Below are positions 1 through 10,932 of a stretch of DNA of 64,000 bases, one piece after another. The position numbers and the translations under genes are program-made. The notes beneath the pieces were generated by a model. That model did not search any database. It was not told the DNA's origin and saw only the letters and a program-made list of their open reading frames with translations. Source of the DNA: Aedes albopictus (taxonomy: Eukaryota > Arthropoda > Insecta > Diptera > Culicidae); assembly GCF_035046485.1 (NCBI RefSeq), contig NC_085138.1:67262580-67326579 (forward strand). The letters run 5' to 3'. Numbering within the stretch: the stretch's first letter is position 1; the number at the start of each line of letters is the position of its first letter.

Positions 1-1647
1 TCAGAATGATCCGCCAAGGGTTCGACGCATTACCCGTGCCAACACCGAAGCTCCATCAGTGCAGGAGATAGAAACAGCCATCCGTAGCATGAAATCGAAC
101 AGGGCCCCAGGAGTCGATCGCATATCAGATGAAATGCTCAGAACTGACCCCGTAGTATCCGCCCAACTACTGCATCAATTATTCTGCAACATATGGGAAA
201 CAGTGACATTTCCGGCCGAATGGATGCAAGGCGTCTTAGTATAGGTACCGTAAACTGGGGTGTAGTTGATCAGTGGGGTGAACCTGATCACTGAATTACC
301 CGCGGATATCGACTTTCAAGGAAGCAACAATTATATTTTAACCATTTGCAATCCGAAGACGTAACATTAAAAAGGTGACCTGACTGTATGCGATAATTAT
401 CGGGGCATCATGTTACTGTGTATCGTTCTCGAAGTCCTCTTCAAAGTGGTCCTAAACCGGGTACAGGAGAAGATTGACGCAACTCTCCGACGGCAGCAAG
501 CAGGATTCCGTGCCGGACGATCCTGTGTGGACCATATTGTCACGCTCCGTATCATCCTGAAGCAAATCAATGAACTCCAAGAGTCTCCCTACCTGGTGTT
601 CGTTGATTACTAAAAAAGCTTTCGACCGTCTCAATCACGGAAACATGTGGGAAGTCCTCAGGCGCAAGGGTGTCCCTGATGGAATCTTCGGCCTCATTGA
701 AGCACAGCACAGGGCATTTTCGTGCAGAGTACTGCACAACGGTGTTTTGTCCGATCCCATCCGTGTCGTTGCTGGAGTGAGGCAAGGATGTATACTATCA
801 CCGCTACTGTCCTCATCGTAATTGACGAGATTCTGGTAGGTGCGATTGACCGTGAACCAAATCGTGGATTGCTGTGGCAGCCCATTACCAAAGAGCACCT
901 AAATGACGTCGAACTGGCTGACGACGTTGGTCTACTAGCTCAACGGCGCTCTGATATGCAGAGCAAGCTCGATGATCTTGCCAATCGCTCCTCAGCGGCA
1001 GGTCTTATTATCAACGTCAACAGGACCAAATCGTTGGATGTAAACACGGTCAACCCTTCCAGCTTTACGGTAGCTGGGCAATCAGTGGAGAGTGTTGAAA
1101 GCTTTCAATATCTTGGTAGCCAAATGGTGGCCGATGGCGGCAGCCAGATCGACATAGGTGCACGAATCAAGAAGGCGAGGGCTGCTTTTGCGAGTTTAAG
1201 AAATGTATGGAAAAACAACCAGATCAGTCGACGCACCAAATTTCGAATTTTCAACTTGATCGTGAAATCTGTGCTGCTATACGCCAGTGAAACCTGGTGT
1301 GTATCAGTGGAGAAAACTAAACGGCTGCAGGTCTTCATCAATATATGCCTGCTATATATAATTCGTGCATGGTGGCCTTACAATTGGATCTCCAACGTGG
1401 AGCTCCATCGTCGATGTCATCAAAACCCGATAGCGAGAGAAATTCGGGAGTGAAAGTGGAGGAGGTCGGCCACACTGTACGCAGGAGCGGAAACGAAATC
1501 TGCAAGCAAGCAGAGGCAGACCCAGAGGCTCATGGCGGCGCAGCCTCAACAATGAAATCAAGCAAGTCGACGGAAATTTGGAATTTAAATCTTTCAATTC
1601 GGCCCTCTGCACCACAGTTGGTGCCCAGGACTGAAAGTAGTAAATAA
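1..1647 (+). pseudogene. RTE-like LINE, reverse transcriptase part, copy 1 (broken)
   Basis: This is a decayed reverse transcriptase of a non-LTR retrotransposon, of the kind often annotated as craniofacial development protein 2-like and which I place in the RTE group. Visible blocks are APGVDRIS near 105, QAGFRAGRSC near 500, a frameshift after VFVDY near 612 before the KAFDRLNH block, GVRQGC near 775, and ADDVGLL near 920. The thumb region FQYLGSQMVADGG lies near 1105. The tail aligns to the end of the family, finishing in short TAA-rich sequence near 1640. The 5' part, including the endonuclease, lies outside the window or is lost. At least two frameshifts and the insertion at 250-368 make it non-functional. 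The same reading blocks recur in copy 2 at 8.9-11.6 kb, which allows insertions in each to be defined. Confidence 0.8.
250..368. repeat. Short insertion inside RTE copy 1
   Basis: RTE copy 2 reads straight through this point (near 10230), so about 119 bases are extra here. The insert contains two near-repeats of the form GGGGTGNANNTGATCA close to its left end. No clear terminal inverted repeats or target-site duplication are visible, so its class is unknown. Confidence 0.5.
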
Positions 1648-2097
1648 GTAAGAGTCATTTCAGGGAATGGCAGGGTGTTTCATTATTCTAAAGAATTCAG
1701 ATTATCTGTAAAAATATGTTGAATGTAGCAACCAAGTCTTGAATAGACTGGCAGCATACCAGCAGAGGCAACATCATTATGAGATTTGGAGAAATTCAGC
1801 CCGAGGCTGATTCATCCTGTGACAACATATTTCTAGTGTGAGATTTTAAAGTCCATTATTGTCTGGATTATTTCATTTAGTTTGGCCGTAAGAAATGATG
1901 GACGTAAAAACGAATTGGAGTAGATAAAACGGACGTACAATTGTAAGTAGACGTAATTGTAAGACAATGCCAACATTCATATCTCTAAAAAAAACAGAAG
2001 CATTCACACAATTCATGTTCATTTTCAAACAATTTATGCAACGATGTCGAATTGCTACAACTTCCAATGCTAATCAAATTAAGTCGGCTTCAAGTAC
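1648..2097. other. No gene seen; short dispersed motif
   Basis: AT-rich sequence without a convincing coding region. At 1793-1815 it carries TTCAGCCCGAGGCTGATTCA, a motif with relatives at 7832-7850 and 47021-47041, probably the tail of a dispersed retroelement. Confidence 0.4.
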
Positions 2098-2333
2098 ATG
2101 GCTTCGTTATTTATGATCCCTCTAAAAGTCTTTCTTATTCTCTTGCTGGTGTTTATTTGCGGACACAGAACGATGCAACATATCTACGGCCGAACCTACA
2201 ACAATGCATTTAACTTCGAAACGCTTCTTGCACCAATAGCCATCGAACCCACGGTAGCTGAACGAACACGAACATGGCTCGCACAACCACCGCATCGGTC
2301 GCTACAATCTATACGTCGAAGCCAGTTGCAAAA
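2098..2333 (+). CDS. Partial open frame with hydrophobic N-terminus, cut by the gap
   Basis: An ATG-initiated frame of 78 codons runs open into the assembly gap. Residues 5-21 are strongly hydrophobic (IPLKVFLILLLVFICG), like a signal peptide or a membrane anchor. The remainder is polar with no recognisable motif. I do not recognise the protein. No promoter, splice site or homologous block supports it, so it may be a chance frame. Only sequence across the gap could settle it. Confidence 0.15.
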
Positions 2334-2833
2334 NNNNNNNNNNNNNNNNNNNNNNNNNNNNNNNNNNNNNNNNNNNNNNNNNNNNNNNNNNNNNNNNNNN
2401 NNNNNNNNNNNNNNNNNNNNNNNNNNNNNNNNNNNNNNNNNNNNNNNNNNNNNNNNNNNNNNNNNNNNNNNNNNNNNNNNNNNNNNNNNNNNNNNNNNNN
2501 NNNNNNNNNNNNNNNNNNNNNNNNNNNNNNNNNNNNNNNNNNNNNNNNNNNNNNNNNNNNNNNNNNNNNNNNNNNNNNNNNNNNNNNNNNNNNNNNNNNN
2601 NNNNNNNNNNNNNNNNNNNNNNNNNNNNNNNNNNNNNNNNNNNNNNNNNNNNNNNNNNNNNNNNNNNNNNNNNNNNNNNNNNNNNNNNNNNNNNNNNNNN
2701 NNNNNNNNNNNNNNNNNNNNNNNNNNNNNNNNNNNNNNNNNNNNNNNNNNNNNNNNNNNNNNNNNNNNNNNNNNNNNNNNNNNNNNNNNNNNNNNNNNNN
2801 NNNNNNNNNNNNNNNNNNNNNNNNNNNNNNNNN
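2334..2833. other. Assembly gap of 500 N
   Basis: Exactly 500 undetermined bases. The round number suggests a placeholder rather than a measured length. Open frames that seem to cross it are artefacts. Confidence 0.99.
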
Positions 2834-2987
2834 AAAATAATCGCATTTATCAATTTTCACTGCCCAAGTAGAATGTAAGGAAACATCTATCGTGGATATA
2901 GTATTATTGAGGACTTTGTCAGTTGGCTACAGCATGTGCAACTCAAGAACGTGTACAATAAGCTATAGTAATTCGCTTCACGAAACA

Positions 2988-3349
2988 GAGTAATAGGACA
3001 GATTGGTGAAGTATTAGATTTGTAGTAATGAGCTGAATTTTAGTACGGTGAGAAGGTCATATCTCCGTTTCTGCAATGAAATGGTGCAAAAAGCGAGGGT
3101 ATTATGATTCCTTGTCTAATTTGATGCTGTTTGGGCAACAGTGTTGTTGTTTTCTCCATTTTTTGCAACATAAACAACATAGTTATCCAAAGTTTTGCTC
3201 AAACAGGATCAAATTAGACAAGGAATCATAATACCCTCGCTTTTTGCACCATTTCATTGCAGAAACGGAGAATTGACCTTCTCACCATACTAAAATTCAG
3301 CTCATTACTACAAATTTAGTACTACACCGAACGTGCCCCATTATTACTC
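2988..3349. mobile_element. Foldback (palindromic MITE-like) element
   Basis: Two arms of about 140 bases are near-perfect reverse complements, starting GAGTAATA at 2988 and ending with its complement at 3349. The spacer is about 60 bases. Both arms contain the block GAGGGTATTATGATTCC and its complement. There is no coding potential. No target-site duplication could be assigned, so the transposase family is unknown. Confidence 0.75.
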
Positions 3350-3700
3350 TAAAAAATCTGCAGCAGAATGTGTGTCACTTTATAAACGGCCCTTTACTCT
3401 GAATCAAAATTGCCAAACAAATACTCGCATTCTATCAACCTGTATGCTTTAGTACTTACATTCACTAGCTGGAAACACACCGACCACGTATTTCTATAAC
3501 ATTCAACCTTTCGTCACTCTGTCGTCTGCGGCGGAATCACCTTTCCAATCAGTTCAAACATCCATCCACAAAAAGCAACAAAACGCCCCCCGCGACTGGC
3601 TTTATTTCGCTTTGCTGCTTACTCGCTTGGGAATAATCACGCACGCACGTGACCTCCACTTCCGTTTTCCGGTTCCGCGCGCCGCTAGACGGTTGAAAGG
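3350..3700. other. No gene seen
   Basis: Sequence between the foldback and the GC-rich patch. It has no coherent coding frame or repeat that I recognise. Confidence 0.4.
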
Positions 3701-3786
3701 TAACGACCACGGCGTCCTCCGTAGACGACGATAACAACAATAGCAATCGACCGACCGCGCACGAGAGACCCTGAGATCGTTAAACG

Positions 3787-3820
3787 TATATAAGAAGCGC
3801 GCACCTGATAGCTCTTCAAC
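3787..3820 (+). promoter_or_regulatory. Candidate TATA-type core promoter
   Basis: TATATAAG starts at 3787 in a GC-rich island (about 3600-4120) that contrasts with the AT-rich surroundings. An initiator-like TTCAA lies about 31 bases downstream, with A at 3818, which is the usual TATA-to-start spacing in insects. The initiator matches the YYANWYY consensus poorly at +3. No transcript evidence is available from sequence alone. Confidence 0.3.
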
Positions 3821-3998
3821 GAATTCCAACCAACTGATTCGATAATCTTCAGACGAACCTCGAGAAAGGCGCCGGGAGGACTTGGTCCCAATTTTTCCCC
3901 CAATCTGTGTTTTGCTCGGTTTCTGCCAGGCTGGACCCCTTGTCCCGCCAGAGCATGGGACCCGCGCCAGGACCTCCCCCCGCCCCTTTTCCAAAAGC

Positions 3999-4145
3999 AT
4001 GCGAGTGATGCTCCTCGTTTTGTGCTGCATTTTCGCGAGATTTCTCTCACGGCCAATCCAAGCGCATCTTTGCAAGATACGTTCTCCGAGATGCGTTGGA
4101 GAGAATGTCGCAGTGCAAATCTTGGTATTGCGTGACACTTTTTGA
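3999..4145 (+). CDS. Candidate small secreted peptide (48 aa), weak
   Basis: An ATG about 180 bases downstream of the candidate start site opens a 48-codon frame. Its first 22 residues look like a signal peptide: a basic residue, the hydrophobic core VMLLVLCCIF, then a polar stretch ending in QA. The rest has two cysteines and no recognised motif. An upstream ATG at 3954 starts a short overlapping frame that would hinder translation. It may also be a first coding exon, although no strong splice donor is evident. The frame could well be chance. Confidence 0.15.
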   Translation: MRVMLLVLCCIFARFLSRPIQAHLCKIRSPRCVGENVAVQILVLRDTF

Positions 4146-4990
4146 TTGGTTGTTGCATCGCCTCCCCATCCCAATCCGTTCTTTTGGGAGAGAGCTTTTG
4201 TGAAGCGACATGTTCTAATTTCAACTTTCGCTCTCTTCTCTACCTTAGCCAGCGGAGCTTTTATTCTGCATCTTCTGCGAAACGGGAGAAAGTGAGAATG
4301 GGTGCCCTTGTGCCGTTAAACCGAACACTGCAACGTGGGAAAATGGCTAAAGAAAGCATCCCGAATTGATCCTTTGGATCTCCGGGCGTGCTTCGTTGAC
4401 ATCACTGCTGCTGTTGATATGTAATTTCATCGATCCCTCCGGTTCGACAGAAGCAACGGGTACCGAACGACCGTAGTTTGGTTCATGGGGGGTGGAGGTT
4501 CATGCAGGGAAGGGGTGCTTTGGTGCGTTGTTGTTATGATGCCTCCCGGATGGATAACAATGAAGCACTCCGGCCGCCTAGCAGTGCTCTGCTGGCTGAG
4601 GATGAGCGACGAGAGTTTTGGTGCTGCTGCAGCAGAGACTGGGACAGCCTTCGGCGGGCGGTGGGTTTTGCCTCGGAGCTTTTGTTGACGGTGTGTCCGT
4701 TTTTGTCGATTCTGTCGCGGCCAACCAGCGAGCCACCCAGCAACATTTGTGTCGAGTGGAACGAAAATAAGCATCGGGGCTCAACAAGTTGGTGGTGGAT
4801 GAATGCTGCCGGTAGAAAAATAACAGCTATCGTAGGTGGTGGCTGTGAGTTATGCATCTGGTTGATTGATCTGTATTTCGTTGAAGTTATTTTAAAGTTT
4901 TTCGAAAGACTAGGAAAAAAGTGTTTTTGTTTTATTAAAAAACTTCTATTTAGCAGAGAAGAAGTCATCATTGAAATTTCTAAAAAAGTT
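4146..4990. other. No gene seen
   Basis: Moderately GC-rich to 4850, then AT-rich. One frame stays open for about 200 codons, but it has no ATG start, low-complexity composition and no known motif, so I do not call it a gene. Confidence 0.4.
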
Positions 4991-4995
4991 TTATC

Positions 4996-5085
4996 GTTCA
5001 ACCCTCCTGGATGTTGTGATTCTTGCACCACGATAGCATTGTGCACGTTTAGCGTGCCTGTCAGCGTCATATGGACCCCAACATC
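4996..5085 (+). repeat. Dispersed ~90-base module, copy 1
   Basis: Begins TTCAACCCTCCT and contains an imperfect palindrome near 5041 (GCACGTTTAGCGTGC). A related module in the same orientation lies at 61583-61670. The second palindrome is perfect. This is probably the end of an unidentified dispersed element. Confidence 0.5.
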
Positions 5086-5211
5086 TTACTAGGATAAAAG
5101 AATTAATGGTTTTAAAAAGAAAGTATTCATTGTATTTCAGCACCCATGCGGAAGACAGTGAATCATTTTTTGTTACCAGAGGTTGCTTATTGCTACAGCT
5201 GTAAAAGTGTC

Positions 5212-5455
5212 CAGCCTAATCATGCTGGTAGTGACGGGTTCGATTCCCGGTCGGTCAATTTCGCATTTCGCAAAAGAAATTTCCTTGACTTCTTTGTGCA
5301 TAGTATCTTGGTATCTACCACACGAAAAACACATGCAAAAATGGTCGATGGAAGGTTAATAACTCTTTGTTGATAACTGTGGAAGTGCTCCTAGATATAA
5401 ATTTTAGAGGCAAGCATTGACCAAGTGGGGACGTCAAGAAGAAGAAGATGATGCA
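5212..5455 (+). mobile_element. Feilai-type tRNA-related SINE
   Basis: Contains a pol III B-box-like GGTTCGATTCCC near 5239 and the family landmarks TTTCCTTGACTTC, ACCACACGA and AACTGTGGAAGTGCTC. It ends in GTGGGGACGT followed by AAGAAGAAG near 5450. This matches my memory of Feilai from Aedes aegypti. The 5' A-box region is degraded, so it is unlikely to be transcribed from its own promoter. Confidence 0.75.
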
Positions 5456-5645
5456 AAAAGTTATGTGTCACTTTTTGTGGATGAATTTAAATAGTTTATT
5501 CGTTATAACTTTTTCTGTTTTTTTTTGGGAATTCTAGTGTGTTCTGCAAGGTTGTTCTTTGTGATGAAATACCTACACCTCGTTCTGTTTTTTTTTATTT
5601 TTATTGAAATTGAAATGACGCTCCTAGTGGAATAGTGCCTGCATC

Positions 5646-6025
5646 TCAACTTGAGAAATCCTTAAAATATTTCCTGGATGAGTCCTTGGAGTACTCCCTG
5701 GTGGGATTTTGAATAAATTCCTGGAGTGATTCTAAGCTTCCTGCAGGAATTTTAACTGGAATATCTCGAGCAACTATAGCCACCAACAAAGGCAGTGTTT
5801 TCTTTTTTTCTCTCTCATTTTCTTTGAAAAACACCAGGAAAAGCGGGATGAAGGAGGGGCAAGTCCCCCCCCCCCCTTCCATCCTTCTCTTGAATGCCTT
5901 AGAGTAATAACTGGAGAATTTCCTGCTGAAAATGTTTTAGAAACCCCAGCAAGAATACCTGCTGATACAGTAAGAGAAACTCTTTAAGGAATTCTTGAAG
6001 GAATCTCTCATAGCAAAAAACTCCT
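5646..6025. repeat. Degenerate 12-bp-period repeat, tract A
   Basis: Iterated CCTGGAGGAATT-like units with a period close to 12 bases, heavily diverged and interrupted by a C-rich run near 5866. The same repeat class occurs in four other tracts of the window. Confidence 0.6.
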
Positions 6026-6440
6026 TGTGATATCACATCGTTTTCGCTGCACATCAATCGCGTCGTCAACATGATGTCCAAATTACATCCTTTCCACGCA
6101 GCAAATTAGACGCCGTAGCTTGAAAGTGGGTCTAGCAATCGCTAAAACCGGGTCGATAGATGAATCGTATGTAAGTAAAATATTATTGGTAAAGTATCCA
6201 CTGGAACGGGTTTGTTGATACTTTCCGGTGCCATTCAGGGTGTACATGGTGAGTGTAATCATTGTTTGAACATGATGTAACCAATTGAAATTACGTTCGA
6301 AAATGGATACATCGGCAGAAACTACGCCCCTCAATATTACAAAACTATTTGCTGTGTGGAGGAATTGCAAGAGGAATTTATATAAGGATTCTTATTAAAA
6401 CACTTTTCTTGAAAACATAGGTAAAGAAATCGTTGCCAAA
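6026..6440 (-). repeat. Mostly unassigned; SINE-tail-like segment
   Basis: At 6116-6185 it shares TCTAGCAATCGCTAAAACCG and the following ATAGAT/TATGTAA pattern with 16557-16610. There the same segment lies next to a tRNA-like head on the minus strand. The remainder is unassigned. Confidence 0.4.
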
Positions 6441-6950
6441 ACCTTTGAAACAATCCCAACATGAATATTTAGAGGAATGTCTGATGGGATTTGTGGAGGA
6501 ATGTCTCAAAAGATTTCTCTTGGATTGCCTCCACAAATGCATGATTGGTTTCTCAAAAAAATTCTGCTGGGATTGCCTTTAAGAATTCCTCCAGGAAGCG
6601 CACTTGAAGTTTCTCCAAGAAATCTTCCAGTGATTTGTTCAGGAAATCTTCCAATTTTATTGTTTTTTTCAAAAATACCCCCAGCGATTTTTCCAAAAAT
6701 TCCCGCAATAGTTTTTTTTTTCAGTGATTTCTCTAAGGATACAAATATTGCTCTTGAAAGTACTTCAAAAATATCTCCAATTCCTCTTCCTACAGCAATG
6801 TTTGCAAGTATTCTTCCAAAAACTCTTTTGGCATTATCATTACAAACTCTTGCTGGGATTCCTCCAATAATTCTTAATACTTTTACTCCGAATCCGGAAT
6901 CCAGATTATATTCAGTACTTTTGCTGGGATTACTCTTGGACTGCTACACG
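6441..6950. repeat. Degenerate 12-bp-period repeat, tract B
   Basis: Units such as CTCAAAAGATTT and CTCCACAAATGC follow each other at 12-base steps. The lack of stop codons over about 500 bases is a by-product of this periodicity, not evidence of a gene. Confidence 0.65.
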
Positions 6951-6955
6951 GGTAA

Positions 6956-7245
6956 AAATCTAGAACCCAAAACATGACGTTAAAGTCATAAAATATGGCG
7001 CTTCATGATACCATGACTACAATTCGTAATATCATGACGATAATGACGAATATCATAAATATTTTCTACAATTTTCATAAAAATGTCATGGTTGCCAAAG
7101 ATGTTACGACATACCTTTTCTTGTTAAACTACTTTAACATTATGACACTGAGACATAAAACCATGCCACTGAGTCATAGAACTATGCCGCTAAATCATAA
7201 GGAATGCAACAAAACGAACGGGTGCGAGCTTTGTTCCCGTTACAC
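6956..7245. mobile_element. MITE-like element with TCATRA subterminal repeats
   Basis: Left end ACACGGGTAAAAATC and the right end, read in reverse as TAACGGGAACAAAG, are imperfect inverted repeats. Between them CATGAC, TCATAA and ACATAA motifs recur more than ten times. Non-coding. The target-site duplication is not resolved. Confidence 0.4.
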
Positions 7246-7919
7246 AAACCTGTGAAGTCATTTGTTTTTTCGCCCCATTCCGATTTGCGGTAGTTCATGG
7301 TAAGACCAAGTATTCTTTAAATTTTAAAAAGTGTATTTATTTTATTGCTTTAAACTAATTATCAAAATAATGCCTGTACTGTTAAGTTTTTCGGCACAAT
7401 AGTGTGAATTGAGGTTGAGGATCGTCTGCAGAAGGTAAGTTTCTGTTTTGCATACAGAATTTACACTTCTCAGATACGATTTCTAAATCTACTAAGTATA
7501 ACGCCGGGTAATTCCAATCATTAGTTCGTGGATAATAATAATTTATTTATATATTAATCTTTTTGTTTCCATTTCCATTAGCTTGCAAGCGGTTTTTAGT
7601 TGGAACCGACTCCAAGCAAAATGTATAGTATGGGCAAGATATCGTAAATAATTTGGCAAGAAATGGAGCCAGAAACAGTGCAAAACAGCTGAGCTGTTGC
7701 AGAACCCATAACAAAAGAGCGTGGCAAGTATCAATTTTATAAATAAGGCTTATAGATTCATAAATTTTCAACATGGATCTGGACTACACGCGGCATGTTA
7801 TGATTGATTGATTTATCTTTATTTGAGAGACTTTCAGCCCTTGGCTGGCGGCATGTTATTATTACACAGTTTTCAGGCCACAATTCATAATTTTTAGCAA
7901 TAGAGAAAATGTAACGTCT
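7246..7919. other. No gene seen; retroelement tail motif
   Basis: AT-rich, non-coding. At 7815-7855 there is a TTTATCTTTATTTGAGAG stretch followed by CTTTCAGCCCTTGGCTGG, related to motifs at 1793 and 47021. Confidence 0.4.
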
Positions 7920-8082
7920 AAACAGAGAAAAAAATCTACTCAGTGACTGACTTGGTCTTATTAAGAAGAAATCCTTTGTTTTCTACCTCAGTTTCCGTTA
8001 AAAGTGGGACAACTCAACAAAGGATTTTTCGATTTCTGAGTAAGACCAACCCAGTTACTGAGTAGAAATATTTCTCGGTGTA
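7920..8082. mobile_element. Foldback MITE
   Basis: Inverted arms of about 60 bases run from ACAGAGAAAAAAATCTACTC at the left to the complement of CACCGAGAAATATTTCTACT at the right. The interior AACAAAGGATTT is also mirrored. Non-coding. Target-site duplication unclear, possibly TA. Confidence 0.65.
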
Positions 8083-8097
8083 CGTTACGGACAACTG

Positions 8098-8172
8098 ACA
8101 CTGAGGAAGATTACAAGTGGTAGTCGAAATACGCGTATCTGTCAAAGGATAAGCAATTAGGGCGGAATTAAC
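8098..8172 (+). repeat. Fragment of the foldback family at 55756-56021
   Basis: GTCGAAATACGCGTATCTGT followed by CAAAGGATAAGCAA parallels the right arm of the element at 55756-56021, where GTCGAAATACGTATCTGTCA is followed by AAGGATGCAAA. Only this arm is present. Confidence 0.5.
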
Positions 8173-8259
8173 AGGTACGAAACTGATAACACTAATTCAA
8201 AAAAAAAAAAACATATTTATTGCCCAATCATGACGCATTTTGCCAGTTTTGAGGTCCGG

Positions 8260-8560
8260 ATTATTACCCGTGAGATCCCTCTAGATGTTTCTGGCAGGAA
8301 CCCTTCAGGACTTTTTCCGGGTTGGCCAGCTGCAGGGAATACTCCAGTAATTTTTGGAAGAGTCTCAAGAGCAATAGCTGGAGATATTTGGTTTGAATTC
8401 TCGAAGAAATTGCAGAAAGAGTTCATGAAGCTGGTATTCCAGTATTTACTGGAATGCAATGATAAATTCCTAGAGGAATCGTTGATTTATAGCAGGAATT
8501 CCTGAAGAAACTTCAACAGGATTCCCTTGGGGAATCCATGACCATGCGCTGCAATACAGT
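8260..8560. repeat. Degenerate 12-bp-period repeat, tract C
   Basis: Iterated GGAATTCC/CTGAAGAA-type units, strongly diverged, of the same class as tracts A, B, D and E. Confidence 0.5.
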
Positions 8561-8652
8561 GAGTCGATAAGGAGAGCGTACAACCTAGATTTGGTCCTTA
8601 CAAGTCCCTACCTCATGCTTTCATAGGTTAAGCGATGACAAAGACCCCCGGC

Positions 8653-8829
8653 TAAAGCCTTCAGTACATGCTTTGCCAAGTGTGCAAAATTTTCCGCACG
8701 CATACTCCAACAGGCCAACGGTGGTCTCAACATTGACAAAACATCGGAAATGTCAAGCGTATGCTTTGCTGTTGGTTGATGCATGCGGAAAAGTTTGCAC
8801 ACTTGGCAAAGCGTGTACTGAAGGCTTAA
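8653..8829. mobile_element. Short foldback element
   Basis: Arms of about 50 bases (AAGCCTTCAGTACATGCTTT at the left and its complement at the right) surround a 70-base centre. The arms share the block TTGCCAAGTGTGCAAA. No family or duplication identified. Confidence 0.6.
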
Positions 8830-10585
8830 GAGTTGTGTGCTTAGCTGTGAGAGCAGCCTGGGCACTGTTGTCCTACTGACTTCAGCTAGATTGAAAAGAT
8901 ACGTCCCGTTCACCAAAGAGGTGCGGTGCAAACAGCGGCTGTTGTGGCATCCACCGGCTGAGTATGCAATGGTGGCATCTCCACCACGTTGAATAAGGTG
9001 CCTTGGACCAACAACCTGCTGTTCTTGAAACCCAAAAACCGTAACAGAAACCGAAAATGAAAGATTACGAACCGATTCAACGGCAACGACTTATACCTAT
9101 TATACCTTATACTTATTATGAGAGGATAAATGTAGCCAGATTCAGAATACGGGTTCGAATCCTTACCATGGCCCAATGTTACGCACCAACCGATGCTGCC
9201 AAAATGCAATACAAAGAGAACTTTTATAGTAAACTGAATGCTGTCGTGGATAAGACTCCAAAAACTGATTTCAATATCCTAATGGGCGACTTCAACGCGA
9301 AGGTTGATTCCGACAACTCGGGCTATGAGCACATCATGGGACGCCATGACCTCGGAGAAATGAGCGAGAATGGGGATCGCTCTTTCCTCATCGACCAGTG
9401 CACAAAGTGACATAGGTGGTATCCCGTGAGCAAATCGACCACATCTGCATCAGCCGAAAATGGAGACGGAGCCTTCTTGATATGCGGAACAAACGAAGCG
9501 CCGACATTGCGTCCGACCATCATCTCCTAATCGGCGAGATCAAACTGCGCATTGCGAGGATCCATCGACAAGAGGCGAAAATCGGGCGCCAGTTCAACTC
9601 ACGCCGACTGGAAGACGCTGCGATGAAAACATCCTTCGTCGAGGAGCTAGAGAACCATGCTGCGAATATTCCAGAAGGTGGAAGCGTAGGAGATCAATGG
9701 AGCACCATCAAGAACGCCTTCATTGCCATTAGCGAGAATAATTTGGGTGAGCTACGCACCCGGAGAAAGCAGTGGATCACAGATAATACCTGGAGGAAGA
9801 TGAAGGAGCAAAGGCAAGTAGTCATCCACGATGTCTCACGTCGCCTTAGTGGGACTGAAATGAATGCTACGATGCCCGTGGAAGATACATCTGAACAGCG
9901 ATTGACCGACCCGGCTGATCATTTGAAACGTTGGTTCGAGCACTTTGGAAACCCTTTTCAAGTGTCGGCCACGCCACCAACACCTCAGCATGATCCGCCA
10001 AGGGTTCGACGCATTACCCGTGTCAACACCGAAGCTCCGTCAGTGCAGGAGATAGAAACAGCCATCCGTAGCATGAAATCGAACAGGGTCCCAGGGGTCG
10101 ATCGCATATCAGCTGAGATGTTCAAAGCTGACCCCGTAGTATCCGCACAACTACTGCATCAATTATTCTGCAACATATGGGAAACCGCGACATATCCGGC
10201 CGACTGGATTTAAGGCGTCTTAGTAAAGGTACCCAAAAAGGGTGACCTGACTGTGTGCGATAATTGGCGGAGTATCATGTTACTGTGTATCGTTCTCAAA
10301 GTCCTCTGAAAAGTTATCCTTAATTCTTACAGGAGAAGATTGACGCAACTCTCCGACGGAAGCAAGCAGGATTCCGTGCTGGGCAATCCTATGTGGACCA
10401 TACTGTCACACTCCGTATCACTCTGGAGCAAATCAATGAACTCCGAGAGTCTCTCTACCTGGTGTTCATTGATTACGAAAAAGCTTTCGACCGTCTCAAT
10501 CACGGAAACATGTGGGAAGCCCTCAGGTGCAAGGGTGTCCCTGAGGAAATCATCGGCCTCATTGAAGCACAGTACAGAGCATTTA

Positions 10586-10752
10586 GGGGCTGTCCATAAA
10601 CCACGTGGTCATTTTTTGGGAGATTCTGAACCCCTTGCCCCCGCGTGGTCTTTCGTTCATACAAAAAAAAAATATATTTGTCGTGGTCTTTGGCCAAACA
10701 ACCCCCCCCCCCTCCCTTACCCAACATGACCACGTGGTTTATGGATGGCCCC
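10586..10752. mobile_element. GGGGCTGTCC MITE, copy 1 (TSD TTA)
   Basis: Terminal inverted repeats start GGGGCTGTCCATAAACCACG. TTA is duplicated at 10583-10585 and 10753-10755. Comparison with RTE copy 1 near 717 shows the empty site. The interior has a C-rich run. A 3-bp duplication of T/A type with G-rich ends fits PIF/Harbinger-like non-autonomous elements. Other copies are at 39811 and 44119. Confidence 0.85.
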
Positions 10753-10932
10753 TTACGTGCACAGTACTGCCCAACGGTGTCTTGTCCGATCCCATCCGGA
10801 TCGTTGCTGGAGTGAGACAAGGATGTATACCATCACTGCTACTGTTCCTCATCGTAATCGACGAGATCCTGGTAGGTACGATTGATCGTGAACCAAATCG
10901 TGGATTGCTTTGGCAGCCCATAATCATGGAGC

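Noticed and set aside
2098..2871. Frames of 180-257 codons across the gap
   Set aside because: They are open only because N bases contain no stop codons.
3602..4224. Minus-strand frames of 180-190 codons in the GC-rich patch
   Set aside because: Two overlapping frames on the same strand are both open because of GC content. Neither shows a motif or a plausible start context.
4478..5092. 204-codon frame
   Set aside because: No ATG start, runs into a dispersed repeat module at its end, biased composition and no recognisable domain.
5239..5250. tRNA gene suggested by a B-box
   Set aside because: The rest of the sequence is the Feilai SINE and no cloverleaf can be formed.
6477..6977. 166-codon open frame
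   Set aside because: It lies wholly in the 12-bp-period repeat. The openness comes from repeat composition, and no motif is present.
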